41,158 nucleotides of DNA from Bacillota bacterium (GTDB taxonomy: Bacteria > Bacillota > Clostridia > Clostridiales > Caloramatoraceae). The stretch is from contig JAEWEN010000029.1 of NCBI GenBank assembly GCA_023389275.1, forward strand, positions 1 to 41,158, given 5' to 3'. Position numbers and translations under genes: made by a program. Each line of letters begins with the position of its first letter. Within the stretch, counting starts at the first letter, position 1. This document shows, in pieces, positions 39,807 to 41,158 of the stretch. The notes beneath the pieces were generated by a model. That model had not been told where the DNA came from. It made no database searches and was given only the letters and a program-made list of their open reading frames with translations.

Positions 39807-39897
39807 CGATTTTGAGTCGAGTGCGTCTGCCATTCCGCCACAGTGGCATAATACCTAATTATTTTATCATAGATATATTTACCAGTCAAATTTTAAA
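39807..39897. repeat. attR with displaced 5' half of tRNA-Leu
   Basis: The right copy of the 91-bp repeat. Positions 39807-39847 are the 5' half of the tRNA, from the anticodon loop to the first base, and 39861-39889 the original host promoter. Left of 39807 the sequence is unrelated to tRNA, so the copy cannot make a mature tRNA. Any transcript from this orphan promoter would run leftward into the prophage end. Confidence 0.9.
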
Positions 39898-39997
39898 TTT
39901 ATAAAAATATAAATGATTACCTAAAAGACTAACATCTTAATTTTGTAAAGGTGAATTTGTAAAATTATATGGAAAAAGATAATAAATAAGTAATTTG

Positions 39998-40026
39998 TTG
40001 ACATAAAAATTTAAAGTATATATAAT
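39998..40026 (+). promoter_or_regulatory. infC operon promoter
   Basis: TTGACA (39998-40003), 17-base spacer, TATAAT (40021-40026): a full-consensus sigma-A promoter, about 165 bases before the infC start. Confidence 0.9.
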
Positions 40027-40033
40027 ATTTATA

Positions 40034-40161
40034 GTGGAGAAGAAACCATCCGTTTCTCACCTTACTCTAATTAAGTCTGTAAGGTTAATATATAGTGAAT
40101 ATATTACTGTTTAGTATGTAGATATTAGTACGGATGGATTTTCTCCATTCGTACTATTTTT
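40034..40161 (+). promoter_or_regulatory. infC-rpmI-rplT leader attenuator
   Basis: The terminator AGTACGGATGGA/TCCATTCGTACT (40127-40138, 40144-40155), followed by ATTTTTG, lies upstream of infC. CCATCCGT at 40046-40053 is exactly complementary to ACGGATGG in the terminator's 5' arm, so a long-range antiterminator can form. A further hairpin ACCTTAC/GTAAGGT (40059-40065, 40079-40085) lies between. This is the layout of L20-controlled leaders of Firmicutes, in which L20 binds the leader and favours termination; assignment to that family is by layout. Confidence 0.8.
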
Positions 40162-40191
40162 GTATGGTTTTAAATTCGGAGGTGTATCAGT

Positions 40192-40701
40192 ATTAATAAA
40201 GAAAATTTAATCAATGAAGAGATTCGTGAAAAAGAGGTAAGGGTTTTAGATGCAGATGGAGAGAGAGGGATAATGTCTTCTAGAGAGGCTCTTGAAATTG
40301 CAGAGAAAAAACAACTAGACCTAGTTTTAATTGCACCACAGGCTAAACCACCTGTAGTAAAAATTATGGATTATGGAAAATACATTTATGAACAACAAAA
40401 AAGAGAAAAAGAAGCTAGAAAAAAGCAAAAGGTTGTTAGTTTAAAAGAAATCCGTATAAGCCCGACAATTGAAGCACACGACCTTGAGGTTAAAGCTAAA
40501 AATGCTGAAAAGTTTCTAAAAGACGGGGATAAAGTAAAAGTTACAGTGAGATTTAGAGGAAGACAAGCAGAACATTCTCACTTTGGAACAGAGCTTTTAA
40601 AAACATTTTTTGAGAAAGTATCAGAAGAAGGGACAATAGAAAAGCCAGCAAAGCTTGAGGGGAGAAATATGATAATGATATTAGCTCCTAAAAAGTCCTA
40701 A
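40192..40701 (+). CDS. infC: Translation initiation factor IF-3
   Basis: IF-3 binds the 30S subunit and checks start codon choice. At 169 residues it has the full family length if started at ATT 40192-40194. From there the frame reads INKENLINEEIREKEVRVLD, the conserved N-terminus, and GGAGG lies 9 bases upstream. The first ATG (40273) would remove 27 conserved residues. A non-standard start is known for infC, where IF-3 represses its own rare-start mRNA. The rest (PPVVKIMDYGKYIYEQQK; KVTVRFRGRQAEH) is standard. First gene of infC-rpmI-rplT. Confidence 0.95.
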   Translation: MNKENLINEEIREKEVRVLDADGERGIMSSREALEIAEKKQLDLVLIAPQAKPPVVKIMDYGKYIYEQQKREKEARKKQKVVSLKEIRISPTIEAHDLEVKAKNAEKFLKDGDKVKVTVRFRGRQAEHSHFGTELLKTFFEKVSEEGTIEKPAKLEGRNMIMILAPKKS

Positions 40702-40722
40702 TTAAGAGAGGAGGAAACTAAA

Positions 40723-40920
40723 ATGCCAAAAATGAAAACTCATAGAGGTGCAGCAAAAAGATATAGAAAGACAGCAAGCGGTAAGTTTAAAAGAGCTCAT
40801 GCTTTCAAAAGACACATTCTAAATAAGAAATCTTCTAAGAGAAAAAGAAAACTTAGAAAAGGTACTTATATAAGCGCAGCTGAAATTAAGATAATAAGAA
40901 AATTATTACCTTACGTATAG
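40723..40920 (+). CDS. rpmI: Ribosomal protein L35
   Basis: A 65-residue 50S ribosomal protein. PKMKTHRGAAKRYRKTASGK at the start and HILNKKSSKRKRKLRKG in the middle are the standard L35 sequence. AGAGGAGGAAACTAAA precedes the ATG. It lies between infC and rplT in the usual operon. Confidence 0.97.
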   Translation: MPKMKTHRGAAKRYRKTASGKFKRAHAFKRHILNKKSSKRKRKLRKGTYISAAEIKIIRKLLPYV

Positions 40921-40950
40921 AATATATAGAAGGAAAAGGAGGGTACACTA

Positions 40951-41158
40951 ATGGCAAGAGTTAAAAGATCAGTGCATTCACATAAAAGACGTAAAAAAGT
41001 GTTAAAGCTAGCAAAAGGATATTATGGTGCGAAAAGCAAACTATATAAAATAGCTAAGCAAGCAGTTATGAAGGCACAAAGCCAAGCATACGTTGGTAGA
41101 AAGCTTAAGAAGAGAGATTATAGAAAGCTTTGGATTGCAAGAATTAATGCAGCAGCTA
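40951..41158 (+). CDS. rplT: Ribosomal protein L20 (5' part, runs off window)
   Basis: The first 69 codons are present, cut by the window end. ARVKRSVHSHKRRKKVLKLA and GYYGAKSKLYKIAKQAVMKA are the standard L20 N-terminus. L20 is an early-assembling 50S protein and the likely regulator of this operon through the leader. AAAGGAGGGTACACTA precedes the ATG at 40951. Confidence 0.97.
   Translation, partial: MARVKRSVHSHKRRKKVLKLAKGYYGAKSKLYKIAKQAVMKAQSQAYVGRKLKKRDYRKLWIARINAAA

Larger units (their letters stand above)
3907..39897. mobile_element. Complete tailed-phage prophage in tRNA-Leu
   Basis: Bounded by direct repeats offset by exactly 35,900 bases, which is the predicted size of the excised circle. 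It contains an integrase, a repressor region, an early region with a two-barrel RNA polymerase and helicase, HK97-type packaging and head genes, a long-tail module with TP901-type tape measure, lysis genes and several cargo genes. No structural gene looks broken, so the prophage may be inducible. Virion type is inferred as siphovirus: long tape measure, tail tube and frameshifted chaperone, with no sheath gene seen. Confidence 0.95.

Noticed and set aside
39807..39847. Second tRNA gene at the right end
   Set aside because: Only the 5' half from anticodon loop to first base is present. The 3' half, T arm and CCA are missing, so it is an att remnant.
40273..40701. infC starting at the first ATG
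   Set aside because: It would lose 27 conserved residues and has no ribosome binding site, while ATT 40192 has GGAGG 9 bases upstream.
1..41158. CRISPR array, transposase or rRNA genes
   Set aside because: I found no regular repeat-spacer series, no IS transposase gene and no rRNA sequence in the window.

Overview
This window comes from an AT-rich, low-GC Gram-positive genome, most likely Clostridium sensu lato. The evidence is strong A/T codon bias, GGAGG-type ribosome binding sites, frequent TTG and GTG starts, and the blocks rplS-rbgA-rnhB-yraN and infC-rpmI-rplT. The genus cannot be fixed from the sequence alone.

Layout. (1) 1-3947 is chromosome. It holds the tail of rplS (joined to a stray copy of rbgA sequence at the window edge), rbgA, rnhB, a YraN-family gene, a leftward holin/M15-endolysin pair that lies outside the prophage, an HD hydrolase, and a leftward tRNA-Leu(CAA). 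(2) 3907-39897 is an apparently complete, about 35.9 kb tailed-phage prophage (siphovirus, HK97-type head), bounded by 91-bp direct repeats (90/91 identical) that start in the tRNA anticodon stem-loop. (3) 39898-41158 returns to chromosome, with the infC promoter, an attenuator leader, infC (ATT start), rpmI and the start of rplT.

Inside the prophage, left to right: a Bro-N antirepressor-like gene with its own promoter; a 69-residue XRE repressor facing a rightward promoter across repeated operator-like half-sites; an unusual early region; a GNAT pair that looks like a toxin-antitoxin system; small accessory genes, a GIY-YIG protein and a secreted protein; HNH, a possible cos site, terminase, portal, protease, capsid, connectors, tail tube, frameshifted tail chaperone, tape measure, distal tail, tail-associated protein and fibre; morons including a nucleotidyltransferase-like gene; BhlA-like holin and amidase; a DUF1064 protein; and, leftward, a winged-helix protein and a tyrosine integrase at the right end.

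The most striking content is the early region. The 1012-residue protein at 7195-10233 carries the RNP, DMDGD and AIDAPKT signatures of two-barrel RNA polymerases (YonO of SPbeta and eukaryotic RNA-silencing polymerases), and is followed by an SF2 helicase. I recognise no conventional replication module. Three copies of a small covarying RNA motif, a hairpin whose CRCTA loop can pair with a downstream UGGUG to form a pseudoknot, lie before the polymerase gene, before the small gene between polymerase and helicase, and before the next small-gene cluster. The polymerase and helicase genes also share an identical 20-bp translation start region. A working model is that host polymerase starts early transcription, the phage polymerase takes over later genes, and the RNA elements regulate this early/middle region. 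That model is inference.

Integration is also unusual: the phage supplies the 5' half of tRNA-Leu together with its promoter, not the 3' half.
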